64,000 bases of DNA from Bin95 sp965220855 (GCA_965220855.1 CBDCQY010000001.1:930001-994000), one strand, 5' to 3'. Numbered from the stretch's first letter, positions 42,982 to 51,886 are shown. The notes: a model not told the origin generated them from the sequence alone. A program made the numbers and translations.

Positions 42982-43737
42982 ATGGCGACGGTCCTGATCG
43001 ACCTGAAGGGCCCGGTGCGCGAGGTGCGCCTGAACCGCCCGGAGAAGCGCAACGCGCTCAACCGCGAGATGCTGGACGGGCTGCTCGCGGCCTTCCGGCA
43101 GGCGCCCGATCCGGCGGAGCGGGTGACGGTCATCCGCGCCGAGGGGCCGGCCTTCTGCGCCGGCATGGACCTCCGCGAGCGCGCCGGAACGCTCGACACG
43201 GACAGCCCGATCGAGGCGGTGCTGGACGCCGTGCAGCATTATCCGCTGCCGGTGGTGGCGGTGGTGCAGGGGGACGCGATCGCCGGCGGCAACGAGCTGG
43301 CGCTGCACGCCGACCTTGTCATCGCCGCCGAGAGCGCGCGCTTCGGCATGTCGCTGGCGCAGATCGGGCTGGTCCCGACCTGGTTCCTCGCTAAGAAGAT
43401 CGTCGAGACCGGCGGCCCGGCGGCGGCGCGCGAAATGCTGCTCCTGGGCGACCCGCTGCCGGCGGCGCGGATGCAGGCGCTCGGCATGATCTATCGGGCG
43501 GTCCCCGACGAGGCGCTCGAGGACGAAGCGGCGACGGTCATCGCGCGTCTGGCCGCCAATGCGCCGCTCTCCATGAAGGCGATGAAGGCGGTGATGCTGC
43601 GCCAGATGGCGTTCCGCGACACAATACCGCATGACGATCTGCTGCCGCTGCTGCGCGCCGCCCGGCTCTCGCGCGATGCGCAGGAGGGCATCGCCGCCCG
43701 GCTGGAGAAGCGCCCGGCGCGCTTCACCGGCGAATAG
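42982..43737 (+). CDS. Enoyl-CoA hydratase/isomerase
   Basis: This 251-residue crotonase-fold enzyme starts at ATG 42982 after GGGGAAG. Motifs include VRLNRPEKRNALNREML, FCAGMDLRERAG (first oxyanion loop) and VVQGDAIAGGNELALHADLV (second oxyanion loop). The second catalytic position after GLVPTW lacks an obvious acidic pair, so hydratase versus isomerase or hydrolase activity is uncertain. It is the first gene of a plus-strand operon with a small protein (gap 2 bases) and an acyl-CoA dehydrogenase. Confidence 0.88.
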   Translation: MATVLIDLKGPVREVRLNRPEKRNALNREMLDGLLAAFRQAPDPAERVTVIRAEGPAFCAGMDLRERAGTLDTDSPIEAVLDAVQHYPLPVVAVVQGDAIAGGNELALHADLVIAAESARFGMSLAQIGLVPTWFLAKKIVETGGPAAAREMLLLGDPLPAARMQALGMIYRAVPDEALEDEAATVIARLAANAPLSMKAMKAVMLRQMAFRDTIPHDDLLPLLRAARLSRDAQEGIAARLEKRPARFTGE

Positions 43738-43739
43738 CC

Positions 43740-44075
43740 ATGGCGGTGCGGCTCGCCAAGCCCTGGCGGCGACTCGACGCCGGGGCGCTCGCCGCGCTCA
43801 CCGGCCAGCTCGGCGTCTATCAGCTCTCGGACGATGGCCGGACGGTGCGGGCGATCTGCCGGGTCGATGCGCGCTCGCGCTTCGGCTTGCGCGGCGAGCT
43901 TGCCGGCGAGCTGGAGCGGCGCGGGCCCGGCCTCTTCTTCCGCCTGGAGGTCACCCACCAGCCGCGCACCCGCTGGCTGGAGCTGCTGATGGTCCACCGG
44001 GCCGACCATGGCCGGCTGCCGGACTGGAACCCGCCCGAGGACGCATACGGCCTCGGACGGCTGAGCCTCGCCTGA
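43740..44075 (+). CDS. Small conserved protein of unknown function
   Basis: This 111-residue protein starts at ATG 43740, two bases after the hydratase stop. Motifs are LGVYQLSDDGRTV, RSRFGLRGELAGELER and TRWLELLMVHRADHGRLPDWN. The G-V-Y opening followed by a strand and R-S-x-F-G-L-R is reminiscent of GIY-YIG-like small proteins, but no catalytic set is evident. It is probably translated with its neighbours in fatty-acid metabolism. Function is not assigned. Confidence 0.7.
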   Translation: MAVRLAKPWRRLDAGALAALTGQLGVYQLSDDGRTVRAICRVDARSRFGLRGELAGELERRGPGLFFRLEVTHQPRTRWLELLMVHRADHGRLPDWNPPEDAYGLGRLSLA

Positions 44076-44102
44076 CGACCGAAGGGAAGGACGCCCCGCC
44101 TC

Positions 44103-45269
44103 ATGGACCTTGCGCTCAGCGACGAGCAGAAGCTGCTCCAGGACCAGATGCGCCGTTTCGTGCGCGAGGAAATCCTGCCGCTGGAAGACGGGCTCGACCC
44201 CGACGCCGACATCCTGGAGCCGGAAGACCATGCGCGCCTGGCCGGCAAGGCCCGCGAGATGGGCCTTCTCGGGCTCGATATCCCGCCCGAATTCGGCGGC
44301 CCGGATGTCGATATCGTGACGCGCACGCTGCTCGCCGTGGAGATGTCGCAGCATCGCGCCGGCCTCTATGCGCCCTGCTACAACGTGTTCGGCGGCGCGG
44401 GTCTGGCGCAGCTGTTCGAGGCCAATGAGGACCAGAAGCAGCGCTTCCTGCTGCCCATGCTGCGCGGCGAGAAGAAGACCTTTTTCGGCCTGACGGAGCC
44501 TTCCGGCGGCTCCGACCCGGCGCGCGCCATCCAGACGCGCGCGGTGCGCGACGGCGACGAGTGGGTCATCAACGGCGCCAAGATGTTCATCTCCGGGGCC
44601 GACCGGGCGGATTTCGGCCTGGTCTTCGCCCGCACCGACCCGACGCGCGGCCGCGGCGGCGTGACCTGCTTCATCGTCGAGACCGCGACCCCCGGCTTTC
44701 ATGTGCGGCGCATCGTGCACACGCTGCGCGCGGCGCGCTACGCCACCGAGCTGCAGTTCGAGGACATGCGCGTGCCGCACGCCAATGTGCTGGGCGAGGT
44801 GAATGGCGGCTTCGCGATCGCCAACGACCGCGTCTCGCGCCAGCGCATCCCCTATGCGGCGACCTGCATCGGGGTGGCGATCAAGGCCCAGGAGCTGGCG
44901 ATCGCCTATGCCGGGCTGCGCGAGACCTTCGGCGACAAGCTGGCCCACCGCCAGGGCATCCAGTGGATGGTGGTCGAGAACGAGATCGATATCCGCCAGG
45001 CGCTCTGGCTGACGCTCGCGGCCGCCGACAAGGCCCGGCGCGGCGAGCCGTTCCGCACCGAGTCCGCCATCGCCAAGATCGTCGCCACCGAGGCGTCGGG
45101 CCGGGTGGTGGACCGGGCGATGCAGATCCATGGCGGCTACGGCGTCACCAAGGACCTGCCCTTCGAGCGCTGGTATCGCGAGATGCGCATCCGGCGCATC
45201 GGCGAGGGCCCGAACGAGGTGCAACGCCACATCGTCGCCCGCGACCTCTTCGCCAGCCCGCTGCGCTAG
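44103..45269 (+). CDS. Acyl-CoA dehydrogenase
   Basis: This 388-residue flavoenzyme starts at ATG 44103 (MDLALSDEQKLLQDQMRRFV), 27 bases after the small gene. It has FFGLTEPSGGSDPARAIQT, WVINGAKMFISGADRADFGLV and QWMVVENEIDIRQALW. The catalytic-region motif is MQIHGGYGVTKDLPFERWYREMRIRRIGEG. The end (PNEVQRHIVARDLFASPLR) is complete. Together with the upstream hydratase it could perform two successive beta-oxidation steps. The restriction-modification insert begins shortly after its stop. Confidence 0.93.
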   Translation: MDLALSDEQKLLQDQMRRFVREEILPLEDGLDPDADILEPEDHARLAGKAREMGLLGLDIPPEFGGPDVDIVTRTLLAVEMSQHRAGLYAPCYNVFGGAGLAQLFEANEDQKQRFLLPMLRGEKKTFFGLTEPSGGSDPARAIQTRAVRDGDEWVINGAKMFISGADRADFGLVFARTDPTRGRGGVTCFIVETATPGFHVRRIVHTLRAARYATELQFEDMRVPHANVLGEVNGGFAIANDRVSRQRIPYAATCIGVAIKAQELAIAYAGLRETFGDKLAHRQGIQWMVVENEIDIRQALWLTLAAADKARRGEPFRTESAIAKIVATEASGRVVDRAMQIHGGYGVTKDLPFERWYREMRIRRIGEGPNEVQRHIVARDLFASPLR

Positions 45270-45282
45270 GGCATGGGGTCGA

Positions 45283-45311
45283 TTGACAGGGGTGGGACGG
45301 GCGGCCACCAT
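45283..45311 (+). promoter_or_regulatory. Candidate promoter of the methyltransferase gene
   Basis: A consensus TTGACA (45283-45288) is followed after 17 bases by a weak -10 (CACCAT, 45306-45311). The -10 would cover the ATG at 45310, which supports ATG 45340 as the true translation start. Confidence 0.35.
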
Positions 45312-45339
45312 GGCGCGGGCTCCGACCTGTGAGACGATT

Positions 45340-46215
45340 ATGAAGACGCCGTCGCTGATTTACGTCGAGAACGACGACCATGGCCTCTCCCTGAAATTCG
45401 TGCGGCAACGGCCGCCGCGGAAGAAAAGGATCGTCTTCGGCTGGTATGGCGGTAAATTCACCCATCTCGACTGGCTGCTCCCCTTGCTGCCGGAGGCGCA
45501 TCATTATTGCGAGCCGTTCTCCGGCTCTGCCGCAGTCCTGCTCAATCGCGAACCGGCGGCGGTCGAAACCTACAACGATATCGATGGTGACGTAGTCAAT
45601 TTCTTCAAGATTCTGAGAGATCGGCCTAACGATCTGATCGACGCGATATCGCTGACTCCTTTTTCGAGAGAGGAATATTATAGTGCAATTTATGAAACGA
45701 CGGAAGATATTCCGGCCCTGGAGCGCGCCCGCCGCTTCTATATCCGGGCCCGACAAACCCGCACCGGTCTTGCGCAAACGGCGACGCTCGGCAGGTGGGC
45801 CAACTGCAAGAATACCAGCCGCGCCGGCATGTCCGGGGTCGTGTCCCGCTGGCTGGGAGGCATCTCTGCGCTACCGGACGTGGCGGAACGTCTGTCTCGC
45901 GTGCAAATCGAGAATCGTCCGGCGGAAGATGTCATCAAATTGTATGACGACAGCAGCACGCTATTCTATTGCGATCCTCCCTATCTTCACGAAACACGAG
46001 GAGATACGAAAGCTTACGGATTCGAGATGATCGACAGCGAGCATCGACAACTGGCCGACGTCCTGAACTCCATCAAGGGGAAAGCGGCCGTTTCCGGATA
46101 TCGGTGCGACCTGATGGACAGTCTTTACGAAGGCTGGCGGCGTTTCGATGCGCCCAAGAAATATGCACATTCGATCAAGAAGATACGCCAGGAATGCCTG
46201 TGGATGAATTATTGA
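45340..46215 (+). CDS. DNA adenine N6-methyltransferase, D12 class (Dam-like)
   Basis: This 291-residue enzyme transfers a methyl group from S-adenosylmethionine to adenine. It starts at ATG 45340, preferred over ATG 45310 for promoter reasons. The SAM motif is FGWYGGKFTHLDWLLPLLP (33-51) with CEPFSGSAAVLLN next. The catalytic motif IV is DPPYLHETR (D212). The target domain lies between (ARQTRTGLAQTATLGRW, RAGMSGVVSRWLGG). It lies 7 bases before an endonuclease gene, so it is the protecting half of a type II restriction-modification pair. Composition is lower in G+C than flanking genes. The target sequence cannot be read from sequence. Confidence 0.9.
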   Translation: MKTPSLIYVENDDHGLSLKFVRQRPPRKKRIVFGWYGGKFTHLDWLLPLLPEAHHYCEPFSGSAAVLLNREPAAVETYNDIDGDVVNFFKILRDRPNDLIDAISLTPFSREEYYSAIYETTEDIPALERARRFYIRARQTRTGLAQTATLGRWANCKNTSRAGMSGVVSRWLGGISALPDVAERLSRVQIENRPAEDVIKLYDDSSTLFYCDPPYLHETRGDTKAYGFEMIDSEHRQLADVLNSIKGKAAVSGYRCDLMDSLYEGWRRFDAPKKYAHSIKKIRQECLWMNY

Positions 46216-46222
46216 GAGATCC

Positions 46223-47320
46223 ATGGGCCGGAGCATCAATTACGCGGAGGTGGCGGAAATGCTGGCAGCGGCGTTCAAAGTCGCCGAGCACAATTTTTTG
46301 AATAACGATTTCCCTCGCGTGAATGATGAGGTCGCGGCCTGTTGCCAGATTTTGTTTCAGTCGAACACCCAGGCATTTCGCGAAGCGCTTGTCGGATGCT
46401 GTCTGGCGCGTCTCCATGATCGTGAGATCGATGTTGCGTTACCATATATGAATCAGGGCGAGTTGGCTTATAATGGTCGAACCCTGGACGAGAGAGTGGT
46501 GAATCCGTTTTTTCGGGAAAAGGAGATACCATGCTCGAAGGGACCGTTCTTGTCGGTCTTTCGTCGCAATGTCCGGTTCGCGCCGGAGACCGGCGATGGC
46601 GTGCGGGACAAGAATGCGTTTCGGGCAATGTTGCGATTCCTAGAAGTGCTGCGAGGGCAGGGCGAGCTGGAAGCGGAGCAATCGTTGCAATATCTGCTTT
46701 GCAAATTTATCGAGCATCGGGAGGAGTCACGAATTATCCTGCTTCATGTTCGTCGGCTAAGTTTGAATCAATATGAAATATTGCTCCGCAATCTGCTGGC
46801 AATTCCGAGCGGCGGTCTTTTCCCTCTGATCATGTCGGTGGCCATGTTTCGATCTATCTCGCGGTCTCATGACTTGGGCTGGGAGGTAAAGTGGCAAGGT
46901 ATCAATGTTGCCGACGCAACGGGGGGCGCGGGAGGAGACATTTCGATCCTGCGGGCGGGCGAGCCGGTCCTGACCATCGAGGTGACGGAGCGCGAGGTGG
47001 ACGATGCTCGCGTCAGATCGACATTCTCGACCAAGATATTGCCGCAAAATATAGAGGATTACCTGTTTCTGGTGACCAACAGACCGCCGACGGAGGAGGC
47101 GAAGCGGTTGGCGGAATCCTATTTCGGTCAGGGGCATGAGATCGGCTTCGCCCCTATCGTGGAATGGGCGAGCAGCATCCTGACGGTTCTCGGCCCGGCA
47201 GGCCGCGCCGGGTTCACCGAGAACATGATCGAGCTTCTGGAGGGCGCCGACATTCCGGCCGCGCTGAAGGTCGCATGGAACGAACAGGTCCGGGCGGTCA
47301 CGGCGCCGGGGGCAAGCTGA
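46223..47320 (+). CDS. Type II restriction endonuclease, probably SacI-like family
   Basis: This 365-residue protein starts at ATG 46223. The N-terminal half has GRTLDERVVNPFFREKEIPCSKG, which I associate with the SacI endonuclease family; that link is moderately sure. A likely nuclease core is GGDISILRAGEPVLTIEVTE (D239, E253, T255), a PD-(D/E)xK variant with Thr in place of Lys. Direct adjacency to an adenine methyltransferase supports the restriction role. A SacI-like enzyme paired with a D12 adenine methylase is unusual, since SacI itself is partnered by a cytosine enzyme. It is convergent with the dioxygenase gene. Confidence 0.72.
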   Translation: MGRSINYAEVAEMLAAAFKVAEHNFLNNDFPRVNDEVAACCQILFQSNTQAFREALVGCCLARLHDREIDVALPYMNQGELAYNGRTLDERVVNPFFREKEIPCSKGPFLSVFRRNVRFAPETGDGVRDKNAFRAMLRFLEVLRGQGELEAEQSLQYLLCKFIEHREESRIILLHVRRLSLNQYEILLRNLLAIPSGGLFPLIMSVAMFRSISRSHDLGWEVKWQGINVADATGGAGGDISILRAGEPVLTIEVTEREVDDARVRSTFSTKILPQNIEDYLFLVTNRPPTEEAKRLAESYFGQGHEIGFAPIVEWASSILTVLGPAGRAGFTENMIELLEGADIPAALKVAWNEQVRAVTAPGAS

Positions 47321-47357
47321 CGGCAGGGAGTCCGCTGCGATGGGCTGAGCGCGCGCC

Positions 47358-48221
47358 TCAGGCGGCCTCGACCGGCTCCCGGCCCGCGATGGTGGCGCGG
47401 TGCATGATGCGGCGCTTTGCCGGGTCGTAGGGCGTGACGCGGTGGACGGTGCAGCGATTGTCCCAGAGCAGTGCGTCATGCGCGCGCCAGCGGTGGCGAT
47501 AGACGAAGCGCTCATCGTCCAGGAACGCCTCCAGCCGCGCGATCAGCGCCGCCGCCTCCGGCGCCTCGAGCCCCTCCACCGCATCGTTGTAGATCGGGCT
47601 GATATAGAGCGAGGCCTCGCCGGTCTCCGGGTGGCGGCGGACCATCGGCTGCCAGACCGGCGGCATGCGCGCGCGCTCCTCCTCGGTCAACGGCCGGAGC
47701 GGCTTCAGCCGGTGCAGATTCTCGAAATCGTGGCGCGCCCGGCGGCCCTCGACCTGGCGGCGCAGCGCCTCGGGCAGCGCGCGCAGCACGGCCGCCATGT
47801 TCGCGAACAGCGTCTCGCCGCCCTCGTCGGTCACCTCCACCCCGTGCAGCAGCGAGCCGATCGACGGGCGCTTGCGATAGCTGCTGTCGGTGTGCCAGCG
47901 CCGGGCGAGCGAGATCTGGTGCTGCGTCGGGTGGTCGGGCGGCGTGATCCGGCCCTCCTCATCGACATTCGAGACCCGGAACAGCTCCGGCAGGCGTTCG
48001 GAGCGGATGATGTTCTGGTGGAACACCTCCAGCGCGCCGAACCGCCGCGCAAAGGCCAGCAGCGCCTCGTCGGCGAGCGGCTGGTCGCGGAACAGCAGCA
48101 CCTTGTGGCGCATCCAGGCGGCGTGAATCTCCGCGAACAGCGCGTCGGAGACGGGACCCGCAAGGTCCACGCCCCGGATCTCGGCGCCGATCTCCGGCGC
48201 GAGCGGTCTTGTCTCAAGCAT
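47358..48221 (-). CDS. TauD/TfdA-family Fe(II)/2-oxoglutarate dioxygenase
   Basis: This 287-residue dioxygenase starts at ATG 48221, overlapping the cupin stop. The iron ligands are in RRWHTDSSYRKRP (H-x-D) and the distal His in DNRCTVHRVTPYDP. The 2-oxoglutarate Arg is likely in KRRIMHRATIAG. VLLFRDQPL and FARRFGALEVFHQNII are family segments. The substrate (sulfonate, phenoxyacetate or other) is unknown. Gene order acyl-CoA dehydrogenase-cupin-dioxygenase on one strand suggests a catabolic operon for a carboxylic or aromatic compound. Confidence 0.88.
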   Translation of the reverse strand: MLETRPLAPEIGAEIRGVDLAGPVSDALFAEIHAAWMRHKVLLFRDQPLADEALLAFARRFGALEVFHQNIIRSERLPELFRVSNVDEEGRITPPDHPTQHQISLARRWHTDSSYRKRPSIGSLLHGVEVTDEGGETLFANMAAVLRALPEALRRQVEGRRARHDFENLHRLKPLRPLTEEERARMPPVWQPMVRRHPETGEASLYISPIYNDAVEGLEAPEAAALIARLEAFLDDERFVYRHRWRAHDALLWDNRCTVHRVTPYDPAKRRIMHRATIAGREPVEAA

Positions 48222-49161
48222 CGGTGAACGCGAACCCCATGGCGCGGGCGTGATAGAACAGGCCGCCATCCTGCACGATCAGGAAGAGCGCCCGCTCCGG
48301 GCCCCGGTTGTGGTGCGAGTGCGACGCCACGGGCGGCGTGATCGTCGTCGCCCAGGGCGCCCAGCCCTTCCGCCGGCCGTCCACCACCGAATGGCAGCCG
48401 GCGCCCTGCACGATCAGGCTGACGGCGACGGAATTGTGCCGGTGCGCGCGCTGGCTCTGGCCCGGCTCCAGCGCATTCATGGCGCAGGTGAGCGTCGGCA
48501 GCGCGTTGCGCGTCGCCTCCTGGCGGGCGGCGGAGAAGATCAGCGCCGAGCCGGGGATCTCCTCGCCCCGCCCGGTGCGCATCAGCAGATCGACCTGGGC
48601 GGCGATCTCGGCGGCGGGATAGTGCACGGGATCGGTCGGCGCCATGCCGGGCGCGGGCGCGCGGGCATGGTCGAAAGCCAACTGCGGCTCGTTGGTGGCG
48701 AGCCAGAGCACCGCGTCCTCCTCCCCGGCCGTCCAGGGATGCGTCTCGCCGCCCGGCAGCAGCAGCAGGTCGCCCGGCCCCCAGCGCAATTCCTCGCCGG
48801 CGGACGCCACCCGGCCCCGGCCGGCGATGACATAGGCGAGCACGCCGGTGGCGTTGAAGTCGGCGGCGAGCGTCTCGCCGGCGCGGATGCGGGCGTAGCG
48901 GGTCAGCACCAGCGGCGTCGTCGCCGGGAAGGGGCAGGCGAGCGCGTCGCGGATGTCGCAGGCGATGAAGCCGGTCGGCGTCGCCGGGTCGAGCGCGCGG
49001 GCTGGTTCCTCCGTGAAGGTCGCGTCCGGCACCGGCGGCAGCTGCATGTCGAAGGCGTTGGCGGTGTTGAAATAGCGGGCGCGCGCCGCCGCCGGGCTGG
49101 CCGGGTTCTCCGGCAGGCGGCGGCCGAGCTCGGCGATCGTCGGGGCGCGGTCATCGGGCAT
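48214..49161 (-). CDS. Bicupin protein, gentisate 1,2-dioxygenase-like
   Basis: This 315-residue protein has two cupin halves. The first reads GVLAYVIAGRGRVASAGEEL and GDLLLLPGGETHPW. The second reads RAHRHNSVAVSLIVQGAGCHSVVDG with metal-type histidines (H-R-H) and SHSHHNRGPERALF. The bicupin layout resembles gentisate and related ring-cleaving dioxygenases; the second half holds the better metal site. It starts at ATG 49161, eleven bases after the acyl-CoA dehydrogenase stop, and overlaps the dioxygenase start. Ring cleavage is possible but not shown. Confidence 0.75.
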   Translation of the reverse strand: MPDDRAPTIAELGRRLPENPASPAAARARYFNTANAFDMQLPPVPDATFTEEPARALDPATPTGFIACDIRDALACPFPATTPLVLTRYARIRAGETLAADFNATGVLAYVIAGRGRVASAGEELRWGPGDLLLLPGGETHPWTAGEEDAVLWLATNEPQLAFDHARAPAPGMAPTDPVHYPAAEIAAQVDLLMRTGRGEEIPGSALIFSAARQEATRNALPTLTCAMNALEPGQSQRAHRHNSVAVSLIVQGAGCHSVVDGRRKGWAPWATTITPPVASHSHHNRGPERALFLIVQDGGLFYHARAMGFAFTDA

Positions 49162-49172
49162 GGGCCTCCTCC

Positions 49173-50339
49173 TCAGCCAAGCGCGCGCAGCATGCGCCGG
49201 GCGATCACCATGCGGTGGACCTCGCTCGGGCCTTCGTAAAGGCGCATCAGCCGCACCTTCTGCGCCATCAGCTGCAGCGGCAGTTCGCGGGTGACGCCCA
49301 TGGCCCCGAAGGCCTGCTGGGCGTTATCCACGATCTCGGTCGCCATCTCGGTGGCGAACACCTTGATCATCGAGGCCTCGGTGCGCACATCCTCGCCCCG
49401 GTCCTGCTTCATCGCGGCGTCGAGCACCATCAGCGAGCAGGCATGGACCTTGGTCGCGCCGTCGGCGATCCACCACTGGATCGCCTGGCGGTCCGCCAGT
49501 CGCTCTCCGAAGGTGACGCGCTGGTTGGCGTGCTCGCAGAGCATGGCGAGCGCGCGGCGCGCCATGCCGACGCACCAGGCGCCCATCTGCAGCCGGCGCA
49601 CGGTCAGCCGGAGCTGCATCGGGCCGAAGCCGTCGCCCACCCGGCCCAGCACCTGGCGCTCATGCAGGCGGCAGTTGTCGAACGCCACCTCATAGGTGCG
49701 GTGCCCGCCCAGCATCGGAATCTGGCGTTCGACAATGAAGCCGGGCGTGTCCTTCTCGACGATGAAGGCGGTGATGCCGCCGCGCGCGCGCTTCTCCGGG
49801 TCGGTCAGCGCCATGACGATGGTGAAGTCGGCCTGGGCCACGCGGCTGATCCAGATCTTGCGCCCGTCGAGCACCCAATGGTCGCCGTCCTTGACCGCGC
49901 GGGTGGTCATGCCGGCCGGATCGCCGCCGGCGCCGGGTTCGGAGATGGCGATCGCGGATTGCGCCTCGCCCCTGGCGTAAGGCTCCATATAGAGCCGCTT
50001 CTGGCGGTCGTCGGCGACGGCCAGCAGCATGTGCAGATTGGGCGAGTCGGGCGGGAAGACGAAGGGCGCGATCGTGCGTCCGAGCTCCTCGTTGACGCCG
50101 ACCAGCGCCACGGCCGGCAGGTTCATGCCGCCCACCTCCTCCGGCGCGTCGAGCGCCCAGAGGCCGAGCTCGCGGCATTTGGCCAAGAGCGGCGCGAGCT
50201 CCTCCTCGGTCAGGCCGAACTCGTCGCCGGCGGCCTCGCGCGCCATCACCGCCTTCTCCAGCGGCATCAGCTCGTTATCCACGAACTTCGCCACCAGCTC
50301 GCGCAGCATCGCATGTTCTTCGACGAGATCGAACGGCAT
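49173..50339 (-). CDS. Acyl-CoA dehydrogenase
   Basis: This 388-residue flavoenzyme starts at ATG 50339 with GGGGAGG eight bases upstream; GTG 50345 lies too near that site. Motifs are AIAISEPGAGGDPAGMTT, WVLDGRKIWISRVAQADFTIVMA, QRVTFGERLADRQAIQWWIAD and QAFGAMGVTRELPLQLMAQKVRLMRLYEGPS-type termini. It heads the three-gene operon with the bicupin and the TauD-like dioxygenase, so it may act on the CoA ester of the same compound. Confidence 0.92.
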   Translation of the reverse strand: MPFDLVEEHAMLRELVAKFVDNELMPLEKAVMAREAAGDEFGLTEEELAPLLAKCRELGLWALDAPEEVGGMNLPAVALVGVNEELGRTIAPFVFPPDSPNLHMLLAVADDRQKRLYMEPYARGEAQSAIAISEPGAGGDPAGMTTRAVKDGDHWVLDGRKIWISRVAQADFTIVMALTDPEKRARGGITAFIVEKDTPGFIVERQIPMLGGHRTYEVAFDNCRLHERQVLGRVGDGFGPMQLRLTVRRLQMGAWCVGMARRALAMLCEHANQRVTFGERLADRQAIQWWIADGATKVHACSLMVLDAAMKQDRGEDVRTEASMIKVFATEMATEIVDNAQQAFGAMGVTRELPLQLMAQKVRLMRLYEGPSEVHRMVIARRMLRALG

Positions 50340-50423
50340 CCCCACACCTCCCCTTGCGCCCCCGAGCCTAACCCGGCTTTCTTGCGAGGGCCATGGCCTG
50401 CGCGGCGCAGGCGGCGGCGCGCC

Positions 50424-51512
50424 TCAGCCGCCAGCCGCTGGCGTCTCCTTCAGCCAGGCGAGGATGGCGGCGCATTCCTCGGTCGGGAAGGCGTGCGGCA
50501 GGTCGGGCAGTTCGCGGTAGGTGACGGCCGCGCTCGCGCCCGCGAAGGCGTCGCGGGCGGCGCGCGCGATACCGACCGGGAACATCCAGTCGAGCGCGCC
50601 ATGGACGAGACAGATCGGCAGGCCCCGGAGCCGCGCCGGCTCGATGAACTGCAACAGCATCGGATGGAAGGTCCCGGCGACGGGCGCGAGATGCGTCCAG
50701 GGGCCGGGAGCGGGCAGGGCGGAGACATAGCTGAAGGTGGCGCCGTCGCTCATGCCGGTCAGCAGCAGGCGCGTGTCATCGACGGGATAGCGGGCGCGGA
50801 CGGCCGCCAGAATCTCCAGCAGGCGGGGCGTGTCCGGGTCGTCGCCCATCAGCGCCCAGGTCCGCCCGGCGGAGGTCGGCGCGACCAGGATGACGCCGGC
50901 CGTGCGCGCGGCCCGGAGCCAGGACCAGAGAAACTGCCGACCGTGCCCGCCGCCGCCATGCAGCGCCATGACCAGCGGGGCCGGCCGTTCGGGGTCGAGG
51001 TCCTCCGGCGCATGGAGCGACCAGCCGCCGCGTTGCTGCGGGTCGTTGTCGAAATGCGCCAGGCCTTCCGGCATCGCCGCCAGTTGCGCGAGCCGCGCCT
51101 CGTCCTCGCGCGCCGGGCCTTCCAGGAAGAAGCGGTTGACCGGCGGCAGCGTCCCGACCAGCGGATAGAGCCGTTCGAGCGCGCCGGCGCGGGCGCGGCT
51201 TGCGCGCAGCGCCTCGCGCAGCTCGCCGCTGGCGGCCGCGGCCTCCAGGCCGTCCAGCGCCTCGAGCGCGGCGTCGGCGCTGCCGGCGAGCGCGGTTCGC
51301 GCCATGGCGGCCGGCTCGGGCCAGCGCGCCGCATCCAGCCCCGGCCGCGCGGCGCGCAACGCGCCCTGCAGCGGCGCCAGCAGCTCCCAGAGCCGCCCCA
51401 GCCCGCCCGGATGCAGATGGCGCGCCGCCAGCTCCAGCCCGTCCAGCGCATTCAGCAGCGCCGGCAGCAGGCGCGAGACGGCATCGACAAGCCGGTCGTT
51501 CTCGTCTGTCAT
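50424..51512 (-). CDS. Alpha/beta hydrolase (carboxylesterase/phospholipase-like)
   Basis: This 362-residue protein starts at ATG 51512 (MTDENDRLVDAVSRLLPALL). An N-terminal helical region (~1-170) precedes the hydrolase domain. Catalytic elements are the oxyanion loop LVMALHGGGGHGRQFLW, the nucleophile elbow LTGMSDGATFSY, Asp in LVHGALDWMFPV and His in DLPHAFPTEE. No signal peptide is seen, so it is cytoplasmic. The N-terminal extension is not recognised. The substrate is probably an ester; related to PHB-depolymerase/phospholipase-carboxylesterase groups. It is divergent from the small membrane-protein pair. Confidence 0.82.
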   Translation of the reverse strand: MTDENDRLVDAVSRLLPALLNALDGLELAARHLHPGGLGRLWELLAPLQGALRAARPGLDAARWPEPAAMARTALAGSADAALEALDGLEAAAASGELREALRASRARAGALERLYPLVGTLPPVNRFFLEGPAREDEARLAQLAAMPEGLAHFDNDPQQRGGWSLHAPEDLDPERPAPLVMALHGGGGHGRQFLWSWLRAARTAGVILVAPTSAGRTWALMGDDPDTPRLLEILAAVRARYPVDDTRLLLTGMSDGATFSYVSALPAPGPWTHLAPVAGTFHPMLLQFIEPARLRGLPICLVHGALDWMFPVGIARAARDAFAGASAAVTYRELPDLPHAFPTEECAAILAWLKETPAAGG

Positions 51513-51563
51513 GGGGCGGAAGGGTAGCATGGAAGCGGCGGCGGAGCCCGATAGGGCTGCTGC

Positions 51564-51593
51564 TTGACTCCGACGCTGGAGTCCGTTTATATG
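51564..51593 (+). promoter_or_regulatory. Promoter with MerR-type dyad
   Basis: TTGACT (-35, 51564-51569) is followed by TATATG (51588-51593; 18-base spacer) or TATGAA (51590-51595; 20-base spacer). A perfect inverted repeat, GACTCC at 51566-51571 against GGAGTC at 51578-51583 with 6 bases between, starts inside the -35, as in CueR/MerR operators. It precedes a small membrane-protein gene by about 70 bases. Confidence 0.42.
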
Positions 51594-51664
51594 AATTGCA
51601 ATTCTTGGAACGTCGGCGGAAGCCGGCGGGACCGTCATCCGGGTCGATGGATCGGGAGAGTGCG

Positions 51665-51886
51665 ATGCGAGCTTGGGAAGCCCTGTTCGTCGGAACCATT
51701 GCGACCCCGCTGGTCGCTGTGATGTTTTACGTCATTGCCACCGTTGTCAGGGAGATTGGATTGCCCGAACTCGCTTGGGAGATTTACAATGCAGGATATT
51801 ATGCCGCTGGATTATATCTGGTCGGGTTTTATATCTACTGCGGTCACCGTATCATCAGAAGTCGTGTTTCGAGACAATCCGGGTAA
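51665..51886 (+). CDS. Small predicted two-helix membrane protein
   Basis: This 73-residue protein starts at ATG 51665 after GGGAG. Two hydrophobic segments, ALFVGTIATPLVAVMFYVIATVV without the first few residues and AGYYAAGLYLVGFYIYC, flank a short loop; the C-terminus is basic. No family was recognised. It is followed 47 bases later by a second membrane-protein gene. The base composition is clearly lower in G+C than neighbours, and the pair interrupts chromosomal genes, so acquisition by transfer is likely. The upstream dyad promoter suggests inducible expression. Confidence 0.55.
   Translation: MRAWEALFVGTIATPLVAVMFYVIATVVREIGLPELAWEIYNAGYYAAGLYLVGFYIYCGHRIIRSRVSRQSG

Noticed and set aside
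51200..51664. Upstream extension of the small membrane-protein frame
   Set aside because: It is antisense to the hydrolase gene, consists of Arg/Ala/Pro runs, and the promoter at 51564 lies inside it.
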